Below the pieces are notes generated by a model. It saw only the letters and a program-made list of their open reading frames with translations. It was not told where the DNA came from and did not search any database. Shown here piece by piece: positions 14,480-22,384 of a stretch of DNA of 64,000 nt. Positions within the stretch are counted from its first letter, which is position 1. Every line of letters starts with the position of its first letter. The DNA comes from an uncultured Candidatus Nemicrothrix sp. (lineage in GTDB: Bacteria; Actinomycetota; Acidimicrobiia; Acidimicrobiales; MedAcidi-G1). The DNA is taken from assembly GCA_913055915.1 (NCBI GenBank), contig CAJXKL010000009.1, forward strand, positions 20,457 through 84,456. Direction: 5' to 3'. The translations under genes and the position numbers were made by a program.

Positions 14480-14905
14480 TCACCCGGTTTCTACGACCAC
14501 GCCGGTGTCGGCCGTGACATCGACACCCAGGTGGAGCGACAGCAACTCCTCCAACTCCGGGTCACCGTACACGACCTCTTCAATCGATGGCTGCTCCTCG
14601 GCGGGCTCGGCACCAGCTGCCACAACGCCTGTGGAGACGGCCCTTCGGCCGGGGTGGGTGTGCCACCAGAAGGCGACGGTGATCGCCAACAGGGCAGTGG
14701 CGATGAGCCGTATCGAGAACACGATCTGGTCGATGCGCTCACCGGCCGTCAGGCCGTCTTCGTCGACTGCGGGGGGGATGGTCTCGATGGTGGTGACCTG
14801 GGCCAGCACGGGGTCGGCGACGAGGAGCACCACGGCCACGGCCGAGCCGACAGCAAGCAGCGTCGCCACGATTCTTCGTACCGGTGTGTGCACCAGGTTT
14901 CCCAT
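14480..14905 (-). CDS. Hypothetical membrane protein with acidic C-terminal tail
   Basis: A 141-aa protein. A first hydrophobic segment (about 12-36) ends in VLAQ and may be a signal peptide. A second (about 58-80, IRLIATALLAITVAFWW) is a clear membrane helix, followed by a basic HTHPGRR turn and then a long acidic tail. The ATG at 14905 is selected because the frame upstream of it overlaps the neighbouring gene region and lacks coding character. It is translated just before the 76-aa protein. No family is recognised. Confidence 0.6.
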   Translation of the reverse strand: MGNLVHTPVRRIVATLLAVGSAVAVVLLVADPVLAQVTTIETIPPAVDEDGLTAGERIDQIVFSIRLIATALLAITVAFWWHTHPGRRAVSTGVVAAGAEPAEEQPSIEEVVYGDPELEELLSLHLGVDVTADTGVVVETG

Positions 14906-14972
14906 CTTCAACGACCAGTTCCGGCACACGATCGTAGTGGAACGACGAACACCCCTGCTACCTGATCGGAGT

Positions 14973-16160
14973 TCAGCCGAGAGCCGCCAGAGCTCCTTCG
15001 AAGTCGGCCACGACATCATCTGAGTCCTCGAGGCCACACGAAACCCTGATCGTTCCCTGTCCGATTCCGGTAGCGGCCTGTTCCTCATCGGTGAGACCCA
15101 CATGGGTCGTGCTGGCGGGGTGGGTCACCAGGGTCTCGGGGCCACCCAGCGTGGATGCCAGGATCGCCACCGAGGTGGATTCAACGAACCGCTCCCCCGC
15201 CTCGCTGCCACCGACCAGGTCAAACGTCAACAGGCCGCCCATCGAGCTCATCTGTCGCTGCGCCAGATCCTGTTGCGGGTGCGACTCAAGGCCCGGGTAG
15301 GCAACACGGCTGACAGACTCATGACCTTCAAGGAACTCAGCGAGGCGCTGGGCGGTCTCGGACTGCCTAGCCAGGCGGACACCCAGGGTTCGAAGGCCGC
15401 GGTGGGCGTTGAGGGCGTCAAACGGCGAGGCGTTGGCACCGTGGAGCACGGCAAAGCTCCAGAGCCAGGTAATCAGATCCTGAGAGCCCGACACGATGCC
15501 GAGGCTGGAGTCGTTGTGGCCGGCGATGGCCTTGGTGACCGAGTGGACGACCAAGTCAACTCCGTGTGCGATCGGCTGCTGGCCGAGAGGTGTGGCAAAC
15601 GTGGAATCCACGACGGTCATCGGGCCAGCAATGGTGCCAAGTTCATCCAGGTCGACGATGTCCAGATACGGGTTTGCCGGAGTCTCGGCCACCACGAGCA
15701 TCGTCTTCCCGGGGCGAATGGCCTCGGCGAAGGCACCCGGACGGGTCCCGTCCACGAACGTCACGTCAATGCCGAACCGTGGGCACACGGTCTGGAGCAG
15801 CAACTGGGTCCCGGCGTAGATCTGACGCTGGGCGACGATGTGGTCACCGGTTGAACAGAGCCCCAGCACCACAGCGCTCATCGCCCCCATACCCGAGGCG
15901 AACGCACGGGATGCCTCAGCACCCTCAAGCTCGGCGATGGTCGCCTCGAAGGCATTAATGGTGGGGTTTCCGTAGCGCGAGTAGAAGCGCTCAGGAGCCA
16001 CCCCAGTGGCAAGGCTGTGGCCCTGCTCAACGGAGTCGTAGGCAAACGCCGTCGTGGCCCACAAGATGGGCGCCAGAGCCCCCTGGTTGGACTCACGGCC
16101 GGCCATGATCGCCATGGTCTCAGGAGCCCAGTCCCTGCCTGAAGTGTCTTGTTCAGCCAC
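14973..16160 (-). CDS. Cys/Met-metabolism PLP enzyme (MetB/MetZ type)
   Basis: A 395-aa trans-sulfuration family enzyme. The segments YSRYGNPT, FASGMGAM and AETPANPYLDI are diagnostic, and the PLP lysine is in HSVTKAIAGH. It uses O-acyl-homoserine with cysteine (cystathionine gamma-synthase) or sulfide (sulfhydrylase). The start is a GTG at 16160, one base after the stop of metX, with a GGAGG stretch inside the metX end, so expression is coupled to the gene that makes O-acetylhomoserine. Both probably answer to the SAM riboswitch upstream. MetB versus MetZ cannot be settled by eye. Confidence 0.85.
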   Translation of the reverse strand: MAEQDTSGRDWAPETMAIMAGRESNQGALAPILWATTAFAYDSVEQGHSLATGVAPERFYSRYGNPTINAFEATIAELEGAEASRAFASGMGAMSAVVLGLCSTGDHIVAQRQIYAGTQLLLQTVCPRFGIDVTFVDGTRPGAFAEAIRPGKTMLVVAETPANPYLDIVDLDELGTIAGPMTVVDSTFATPLGQQPIAHGVDLVVHSVTKAIAGHNDSSLGIVSGSQDLITWLWSFAVLHGANASPFDALNAHRGLRTLGVRLARQSETAQRLAEFLEGHESVSRVAYPGLESHPQQDLAQRQMSSMGGLLTFDLVGGSEAGERFVESTSVAILASTLGGPETLVTHPASTTHVGLTDEEQAATGIGQGTIRVSCGLEDSDDVVADFEGALAALG

Positions 16161-16161
16161 G

Positions 16162-17388
16162 TCACTCCACCTCCCGGAGAAAGTCGGCCAGATGCACACC
16201 CACCTCGTGGGTTGCCAGTAGAAATCCATCGTGCCCATCGGGACTGACGATCACGTGATGCTCGCAGCGCCCACCGGCGGCCACTACCACCTCCCTCAGG
16301 TTCACCTGCTGGCGCACCGGGTACAACATGTCCGAGTCGATGCTCACCGTCATCACCGGCACAGACAAGAAACGGCCCACGGCTGACTCAAGGCTTCCCC
16401 GATCCCTTCCGATGTCGTGCAGGTCCATTGACCTGTTCAGCACCATATAACTGTTGGCGTCGAACCGACGGGCCAACTTGGCACCGTGGTAGTCGAGGTA
16501 GGACTCAACCTGGAAGCGGTCCCACAGGTCGTAAAGGGACCGCGGGTCCACCAACTCACGGGAAAACCGATCGGTGAACACCTGGTCGCTGCGATAGGTG
16601 ACCTGTGCCACCGACCGCGCCACGGCGAGGCCCGCAGCCGGCCCATCACCGGGTTCGGCGTCGTAGTAATCGCCGCCGCGAAACCGCGGGTCCAGGGCGA
16701 GAGCGGTCCTGCCCACCGCACTCCATGCGATCTGTTGGGCACTGGCCGCCAGCGTGGTAGCCAGAGGTGCCAGCGAGCGCACACGTCGGGGAAACATCAC
16801 ACCCCACTCGAGGACCTGCATTCCCCCCATCGAACCGCCTACCACGCTCAACCAGCGGTCGATTCCAAGGTGGTCCGCCACCCCAGCCTGACAGCGCACC
16901 ATGTCCCTTGCCGTGACCGTCGGAAAGCTGGAACCGTAGGGTCGACCGGTGGACGGATCCTTCGACGCCGGGCCTGTCGAACCCTGACACCCACCCAGCA
17001 CGTTGACGCACACGATGAAATGCCTGTCGGGGTCGAGTGCACAACCCGGACCGATGACCCCGTTCCACCAGCCGGGCGTGGCATGCCCGTGCCCACTTCG
17101 ACCATAGGCGTGGGAATCACCGGTGAGGGCATGACACACCAGTACAGCGTTGTCAGCGTCGGAGGCCAACTCGCCCCAGGTCTCATAGGCCATGGTGACC
17201 TCTTCGAGCACACCACCACCCTCAAGCACAAAGGGCCTGCCGTGGGCCACATCCACGAAACAGCGACCACCAACCGGGTCACCGAGTTGCCAGGCTCCCG
17301 AAGCGGGCAGGTCATCGGCGTAGGCGCGCGGATGCCGGGGCAGGTCGCCTGAACCGGACCCTCTCCCACTCACCTCGTCGCGCGTCAT
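16162..17388 (-). CDS. metX: Homoserine O-acetyltransferase
   Basis: A 408-aa alpha/beta hydrolase-fold acyltransferase. It has HALTGDSHA near residue 85, the nucleophile serine in VVGGSMGGM, the aspartate in SIDSDMLYP and the histidine in PDGHDGFL, all as in MetX. It transfers acetyl from acetyl-CoA to homoserine, the first committed step to methionine. The ATG at 17388 has a strong GGAGG site; an upstream in-frame ATG has none. The leader carries a SAM riboswitch, and the PLP enzyme follows one base downstream. Confidence 0.93.
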   Translation of the reverse strand: MTRDEVSGRGSGSGDLPRHPRAYADDLPASGAWQLGDPVGGRCFVDVAHGRPFVLEGGGVLEEVTMAYETWGELASDADNAVLVCHALTGDSHAYGRSGHGHATPGWWNGVIGPGCALDPDRHFIVCVNVLGGCQGSTGPASKDPSTGRPYGSSFPTVTARDMVRCQAGVADHLGIDRWLSVVGGSMGGMQVLEWGVMFPRRVRSLAPLATTLAASAQQIAWSAVGRTALALDPRFRGGDYYDAEPGDGPAAGLAVARSVAQVTYRSDQVFTDRFSRELVDPRSLYDLWDRFQVESYLDYHGAKLARRFDANSYMVLNRSMDLHDIGRDRGSLESAVGRFLSVPVMTVSIDSDMLYPVRQQVNLREVVVAAGGRCEHHVIVSPDGHDGFLLATHEVGVHLADFLREVE

Positions 17389-17461
17389 TGTGTCCTCCGG
17401 GGGGAACAACTTGCGGGCTCTGCGCCGGCAGAACGACGCGGACGCCGTCACCGGACACTTA

Positions 17462-17570
17462 GTTGTCCCTCACGGGACCACATCCCCGCCCCGAGGAGCG
17501 AGTGAGCACCTTGGGTGTCCGTCCCAGGTTGCCGGACCCGGTATGCCGGGCCACTCGTGATGTCTTTCGA
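17462..17570 (-). promoter_or_regulatory. SAM riboswitch, SAM-I/SAM-IV superfamily
   Basis: The leader RNA reads ATCACGAGTGG, a GC hairpin, CCGGCAACC, a second hairpin, then GGTGCTCACTCG. The CGAGTG and CACTCG ends pair as P1, and the CCGGCAACC and GGTGC core elements are those shared by the SAM-I and SAM-IV classes. A GTCCC-GTGA-GGGAC hairpin follows at 17464-17480. The downstream gene, metX, fits. SAM-IV is likeliest in an actinobacterium, but the exact class needs a covariance model. Confidence 0.8.
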
Positions 17571-17601
17571 CAGAGTCTAGGGGACCTCGGGTGCTCTCAG
17601 G

Positions 17602-19323
17602 TCAAACTCTTTCCGGGTGTCGGTCCCACCACCACTCCAGAACCGGTGTTTCCGCCACCCCGTAGGCCGCACACATCACCGACCCGAAGGCCAACCAGGT
17701 GTCCGAACCGCCTGTTCCAGCCGATTCCCAGAGGCAGCGGGCCAGGGCCTCACCCTCGGACCAGGCTTCGTTGTCAACGGGAAGTGGCATCTCGCCGACC
17801 TGACCTGCCGACAGCTTGATCCGGTCCGAGGCCCTCGCCGCCCCCAGGGTCAGACTGGCTGCCAGGGCCGTGACCGGTGGTGCTGACAGCGCTGCCGCAA
17901 GCTTCCACAGGTAGCAATCGTCAGGTTCGACGATCACCAGCGGCGTCACGGGAACCATGTCTCCGACCATGTCAACCACCACCTCAATGACCCTTGTCTG
18001 GGTAGCCACCAAGAGCTTCGGACGCAGCCGGGCCTCAAGCCAGGCACCGACCACCGCGTCCTCAGCCGAGACCAGGTCGGTGTCGACGACCGGAGCAGCC
18101 CATGCCCGCCGGGCAAACCGGGCCGATCGCTGCGACCAGTGACAGCGAAGCGGGTCGACGAGGCCGGTTGTGACGAGCCGGGCTGCTGTGTCAGATTCGC
18201 CTACATTCTCCCTGACGGCCGGAACGAGACCGTAGTAGTGCTGCCTGAAACCGGCGGTTGTTCCGGCGATGTCACTGACCCGCCTGGCACCGTCTCCCCT
18301 TCCGGACAGGTCAACGAACGGAATCCCCATCAGGCCGGCAACCAGGCCTCCCCACCGTGCTCCGGCCTCGGGGGCCTCCACCTCACCGGCCGGGGCAACC
18401 TCGCGATCCACGAGGAGGCGAACCGGTCGGCTGCCAGAGCCGCGTTCAACGACCGGAGCGCATACCTCGGCCCTCCCGGCGAACACCCCGGACCGGTCGA
18501 ACCAGAACGCATCAAGGAATCCCCGATCCAGCAGGTGGGAGCGGAGCGGCGCTGCATCCCTGGCTGCCAGGACCGACTGCGGCTGTATGAGCACCATTCT
18601 GGCCCCGTCCGCCAAAAGGTCCAGCCCCAGCGCCAGAAACAGCCACGCCGTGTCGGTGTAGGCGCCGACCAGACCGGCGAACCTGGCCTTGAGAACCTCA
18701 CGCTCGCCTGGATCCCTGGGCGTTCCTCCCCTGAGTTGTCCCAGAAACGGCGGGTTACCGACGACCGCGTCAAATCCGCCCACTGGGCCGGCATCCCACA
18801 CAGAGGCACCCTCACGGAGCGGGTCACCGGCCACCACGCCGGTTACATCATCGCTGGAGACCCCAGCCCACGAGGCAAGGCTCCAACGGCACACAGCCAC
18901 TGCAACCGGATCAATGTCGGCCCCGAACAGCCTCTCGGCCACGATCTCCTCCCGCGAGCTGACCCCCAGGTCCAAGAGCCTGTGGGCAGCTGCAAGCAGG
19001 AAAGCTCCACCTCCACAGGCAGGATCCACAACGGTTCCACCGGTCACCACCTGGGCCACCAGCCCTGCGGCCACCCCGGTCGGCGTGTAGAACGCACCGA
19101 GGCTTCGCCGGCTCCCCGATCCGAGCAGGTTCTCGTAGAGGCGACCCAGCCAATCGTCGCCAACCAGGTCGACTGGTGGATCCAAGACCACCGGCTCGAC
19201 GACAGCCCCGTCAAGAGTGAAAGCCGGCCCATCCGACCCCGCAACCGCAGAGGCCAGAACCACCTCTATTGGAAGCCCTGTGCTGAGGGCGGCCCGTGCC
19301 CCCGATGTGGTCGAGCCGCTCAC
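17602..19323 (-). CDS. N6-adenine DNA methyltransferase, Eco57I/type IIG-like, apparently orphan
   Basis: A 573-aa protein. GAFYTPTGVA precedes VVDPACGGGAFL (SAM-binding motif I), then GADIDPVAV (motif II) and the catalytic NPPF in VVGNPPFLGQL, the gamma-class N6-adenine order. The C-terminal 300 residues resemble a target-recognition region. No nuclease motif and no restriction gene are visible, so it looks like an orphan methylase or part of an unrecognised modification role. The GTG start at 19323 lies eight bases after the stop of the DEAD-box helicase gene, which points to one transcript. Confidence 0.8.
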   Translation of the reverse strand: MSGSTTSGARAALSTGLPIEVVLASAVAGSDGPAFTLDGAVVEPVVLDPPVDLVGDDWLGRLYENLLGSGSRRSLGAFYTPTGVAAGLVAQVVTGGTVVDPACGGGAFLLAAAHRLLDLGVSSREEIVAERLFGADIDPVAVAVCRWSLASWAGVSSDDVTGVVAGDPLREGASVWDAGPVGGFDAVVGNPPFLGQLRGGTPRDPGEREVLKARFAGLVGAYTDTAWLFLALGLDLLADGARMVLIQPQSVLAARDAAPLRSHLLDRGFLDAFWFDRSGVFAGRAEVCAPVVERGSGSRPVRLLVDREVAPAGEVEAPEAGARWGGLVAGLMGIPFVDLSGRGDGARRVSDIAGTTAGFRQHYYGLVPAVRENVGESDTAARLVTTGLVDPLRCHWSQRSARFARRAWAAPVVDTDLVSAEDAVVGAWLEARLRPKLLVATQTRVIEVVVDMVGDMVPVTPLVIVEPDDCYLWKLAAALSAPPVTALAASLTLGAARASDRIKLSAGQVGEMPLPVDNEAWSEGEALARCLWESAGTGGSDTWLAFGSVMCAAYGVAETPVLEWWWDRHPERV

Positions 19324-19331
19324 CGTTCCGG

Positions 19332-20501
19332 TCAGGCGGCTTCTTCGGCTGGGTCCCAGGCGTGCAGGTCAGCGAGGCGAGCGTCGTTGGAGAAGACCTC
19401 GACAATCGGGAACTTCATGCCGAGACGGCGTAGCAGCTTGCGGACCTCGAGTTCCTCGTTCCAGACAACCAGGCTGACCACCACGCCGGACTCACCGGCA
19501 CGTGCAGTCCGTCCTGACCGGTGGAGGTAGGTCTTTGCATCGGATGGAGGGTCGTAGTGGATGACGACGTCGACGTCGTCGACGTGGATTCCACGGGCCG
19601 CCACGTCGGTTGCCACCAGCGCCTTCACCTTTCCCTTGCCGAAGTCGCCGAGCGCCTTCTCCCGCTGGCTCTGGCGGAGGTCACCATGGATGGCAGCGGC
19701 CTTCACACCCTCGTCGACGAGTCTGCGGGTCAGCTTGTCAGCACCCCACTTGGTCCGGGAAAAGACGATCGTGCGGTTGGAGGCGTTGATGATCGTCGCC
19801 GCCACCTTCACACGGTCCATCTCGTGGACAGCCAGGAAGCGATGCTCCATCTCCTCGACGGTCGCCTCACCTGCAGCGACCTCGTGCATCACCGGATCCT
19901 GCTGGTAGCGGCTGATCAGGCCACCGACCATGCCGTCCAGTGTCGCTGAAAAGAGCAGTGTCTGGTGGTCGGACTCGGCGCGGCGCAGAATCCACTCGAC
20001 CTGGGGCATGAAGCCCATGTCGGCCATGCGGTCGGCCTCGTCAATGACCACCTTCTGAACGTCCGCCACCGAGAGGTCCTTTCGCTCGATCAGGTCGATC
20101 ATCCGGCCCGGTGTGGCCACGACCAACTCGACGCCCCTCTCCAGGGCCGCTATCTGCCTTTCGATGGGTGCTCCCCCGTAGACGGCCAGAACCGAAATGT
20201 TCCTGGCCTTCGCCAAGGGCTCCAGTTCACGACAGACCTGCACTGCCAGCTCGCGGGTCGGAACCAGGGCGAGGCCGGTGGGTCGGCCAGGCTTGGCCTT
20301 TGAGAGAAGTTGCACAAGGGGAAGGCCGAAGGCAAGGGTCTTGCCGGAGCCGGTCTTGGCACGGCCGCACACGTCACGGCCGGCGAGACCGTCTGGGATG
20401 GTGAGGGTCTGGATTTCGAACGGGGCGGTGATGCCCCGCTCGGTCAGAACGTCGACCAGATCCTGGTCGACGCCTAGCTCGGCGAACTGGGTCGTCGTCA
20501 T
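19332..20501 (-). CDS. DEAD-box RNA helicase
   Basis: A 389-aa helicase of two RecA-like domains with no long tail, RhlE-like in size. Motifs in order: Q motif around PFEIQTLTIP, AKTGSGKT (I), PTREL (Ia), TPGR (Ib), DEAD inside VIDEADRMADMGF (II), SAT (III) and HRSGRTARAG (VI). It unwinds short RNA duplexes with ATP in ribosome assembly or RNA decay. The ATG is at 20501. It heads a unit with the DNA methyltransferase. Confidence 0.92.
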   Translation of the reverse strand: MTTTQFAELGVDQDLVDVLTERGITAPFEIQTLTIPDGLAGRDVCGRAKTGSGKTLAFGLPLVQLLSKAKPGRPTGLALVPTRELAVQVCRELEPLAKARNISVLAVYGGAPIERQIAALERGVELVVATPGRMIDLIERKDLSVADVQKVVIDEADRMADMGFMPQVEWILRRAESDHQTLLFSATLDGMVGGLISRYQQDPVMHEVAAGEATVEEMEHRFLAVHEMDRVKVAATIINASNRTIVFSRTKWGADKLTRRLVDEGVKAAAIHGDLRQSQREKALGDFGKGKVKALVATDVAARGIHVDDVDVVIHYDPPSDAKTYLHRSGRTARAGESGVVVSLVVWNEELEVRKLLRRLGMKFPIVEVFSNDARLADLHAWDPAEEAA

Positions 20502-20684
20502 CTGTCTTCATTTCTCGGCGGCCGGGCCACCGGGTTCGTCACCCGCGGTCTCGTGCGGGTATCGCCACCACCGTTCATGGGTGACGATTCCGGCCCGGGG
20601 TCGACACACAAGCGATCAACTTGGCCCGGACGGGCAGAACCAAGCCTACCTCCACGGGCGCCGTGTCGTCAGAAACGGCGGTAC

Positions 20685-20963
20685 TCAGCCCGCCACGACC
20701 CTCCCGTTGGCCACCGTGACACCCTCCGCGCCCAACATCTGAGCCTGTTCCACCTCGAGCCCGGGAACGAGACGGCCCGTCGAGGTGACGACCCTCCACC
20801 ATGGCCACCCGTCACTGTCACGCAGAAGGCGTCCGACGGCCCTGTGGGCACCGGGATGCCCCGCCTCCGCGGCAACCTCACCGTAGGTGACAACCTCTCC
20901 GGACGAGAGGCGTCCGAGCACCTCGGCCACCGCAGACTCGAATGGCGTTCTGTCCGCATTCAC
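20685..20963 (-). CDS. Alkyltransferase-like (ATL) protein
   Basis: A 92-aa protein equal to the DNA-binding half of O6-alkylguanine-DNA alkyltransferase. VVTYGEVAAEAGHPGAHRAVG is the helix-turn-helix with the arginine finger, followed by PWWRVV where active alkyltransferases have PCHRV. The reactive cysteine is Trp, as in ATL proteins (PWHRV), and here the His is Trp too. ATL proteins bind alkylated guanines and hand them to nucleotide excision repair. It starts at a GTG (20963), five bases after the cyclase gene, so they are coupled. Confidence 0.85.
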   Translation of the reverse strand: MNADRTPFESAVAEVLGRLSSGEVVTYGEVAAEAGHPGAHRAVGRLLRDSDGWPWWRVVTSTGRLVPGLEVEQAQMLGAEGVTVANGRVVAG

Positions 20964-20968
20964 CGGAA

Positions 20969-21508
20969 TCAGTAAAATTCTTCGGGTGATACCAGCCGAA
21001 CCAGGTCGATGGATTCGGCGAAACCGTTGATCTGGTGCAGACCGAGACCCTCATGACCGGTGTTCACCAGAAGGTCCGAGACCATCGAGGCCGGCGCCAG
21101 CACCTCGTGTGGCTGCGCCATGTCGCACAGTCGGGAAGCCAGGTTCACCGCATCGCCGATATGGTCCTCGCCCTCAATGAGCAGAACCCATCCACGGGCG
21201 ATACCGGCCCTGAGTGGCAGTACCGAGCCGGCTGCGTCAATGCATGCCTCGATCTCGACAACGGTCTCAACCAGAGGCTCAGGCTCCACTCCGACAAGCA
21301 TCGCCCCGTCACCCAGGAACTTCGCCACCCGAACCCCACGGTCACCGGCGATTCGGCGGACCACGGCCCGAAAGCCGATGATCACGTCTACCGATGGCCC
21401 GTCACCCTCGGTGTCCATGAACGTCGTGAAGCCGGACAGGTCGATGAACGCAAAGGTGCGATCCACCCGCTTTCCGATGCTTCTGGCCGTCTGGCCCATG
21501 TCTGCCAT
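20969..21508 (-). CDS. Class III adenylate/guanylate cyclase domain protein
   Basis: A 179-aa stand-alone catalytic domain. The first metal aspartate lies in FAFIDLSGFT, the second in KFLGDGAML, where the lysine is also the usual adenine-specifying residue. DAVNLASRL supplies the transition-state Asn and Arg. Synthesis of cAMP is therefore likely. No sensor or membrane domain is attached. The ATG at 21508 is 11 bp after the lgt stop; a longer TTG start inside lgt is possible but poor. Confidence 0.8.
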   Translation of the reverse strand: MADMGQTARSIGKRVDRTFAFIDLSGFTTFMDTEGDGPSVDVIIGFRAVVRRIAGDRGVRVAKFLGDGAMLVGVEPEPLVETVVEIEACIDAAGSVLPLRAGIARGWVLLIEGEDHIGDAVNLASRLCDMAQPHEVLAPASMVSDLLVNTGHEGLGLHQINGFAESIDLVRLVSPEEFY

Positions 21509-21518
21509 GTCGTGGAGG

Positions 21519-22364
21519 CTAGTGAAGGTCGGGTCCGGCAGTCGAAACACCCACCCGTCCGGCCACGGTGACGGCACCACCGACAACGATCGCCACGAGG
21601 CTCATCCAGACGTTCACACGCAGCCCCCACACCAGGTACGCGGCATCCACCCGGATCGTCTCCACCCACAGTCGACCCACGCCATAGCCGAACACCCACA
21701 GGCCGATCAGGTATCCCGGGCGCAGGACGCCGCGTCGGTCAACCCGTACCAGGAACCATGCGAGGACAAGATTCCAGATTCCCTCGTAGAGGAACGTGGG
21801 ATGGAAGGTTGTGGCAGCGATGTGTTCGACAGGACGGTTTGCCTCGTCGATCCGCAGCCCCCATGGCAGGTCCGTCGGTCCACCAAACACCTCCTGGTTG
21901 AACCAGTTCCCCCACCGTCCGATCGCCTGGGCAATCGGCAACGTCGGTACCAGCGAGTCCAGCATTGAGGGCACGCTCATTCCGCGCTGGCGGGCCACCA
22001 GCACACCGACCAGAACACCGGCCACCAGGCCTCCCGGAATTCCCAGGCCACCCTGCCAGATGGCGAACACATCCCCCCAGCGACCCGTGAACCGCTTCCA
22101 GTCGGTGGCGACGTGATAGAGCCGAGAACCAATCAGCCCCGCCGGCACCGCCCACATCGCGATCGATGAGATGTCGTCGGGATCACCGCCCCTTGCCACC
22201 CAACGCCTCTGGCCCACCCAGACCGCTGCCACGACGCCGAGCCCGATCATCAACCCGTAGGCACGCAGTTGGACCGGCCCCAGGTACACAGACCCCGAAG
22301 ACGGGCTGGGTATGAATCCGAGCAGCGTCGCCAGCGGAAGGGCCGTTACCAGCGAGGCGAACAC
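21519..22364 (-). CDS. lgt: Prolipoprotein diacylglyceryl transferase
   Basis: A 281-aa membrane enzyme with about seven helices. The signature GRWGNWFNQEVFGG (residue about 147) is diagnostic of Lgt, and GLIGSRLYHV before it is also typical. It transfers diacylglyceryl from phosphatidylglycerol to the lipobox cysteine of prolipoproteins, which in this window include the HtrA-like protease. The start is a GTG at 22364. It is followed closely by the cyclase gene. Confidence 0.93.
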   Translation of the reverse strand: MFASLVTALPLATLLGFIPSPSSGSVYLGPVQLRAYGLMIGLGVVAAVWVGQRRWVARGGDPDDISSIAMWAVPAGLIGSRLYHVATDWKRFTGRWGDVFAIWQGGLGIPGGLVAGVLVGVLVARQRGMSVPSMLDSLVPTLPIAQAIGRWGNWFNQEVFGGPTDLPWGLRIDEANRPVEHIAATTFHPTFLYEGIWNLVLAWFLVRVDRRGVLRPGYLIGLWVFGYGVGRLWVETIRVDAAYLVWGLRVNVWMSLVAIVVGGAVTVAGRVGVSTAGPDLH

Positions 22365-22384
22365 CGTCGCCTACCCCGCCACCA

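Noticed and set aside
16486..17352. A 288-codon open frame on the plus strand opposite metX
   Set aside because: It is the mirror of a high-GC coding region; the translation has no family motifs and metX on the other strand is certain.
18139..19530. A 463-codon open frame on the plus strand opposite the DNA methyltransferase
   Set aside because: It spans two good minus-strand genes and their junction, and its translation is low-complexity with no recognisable domain.
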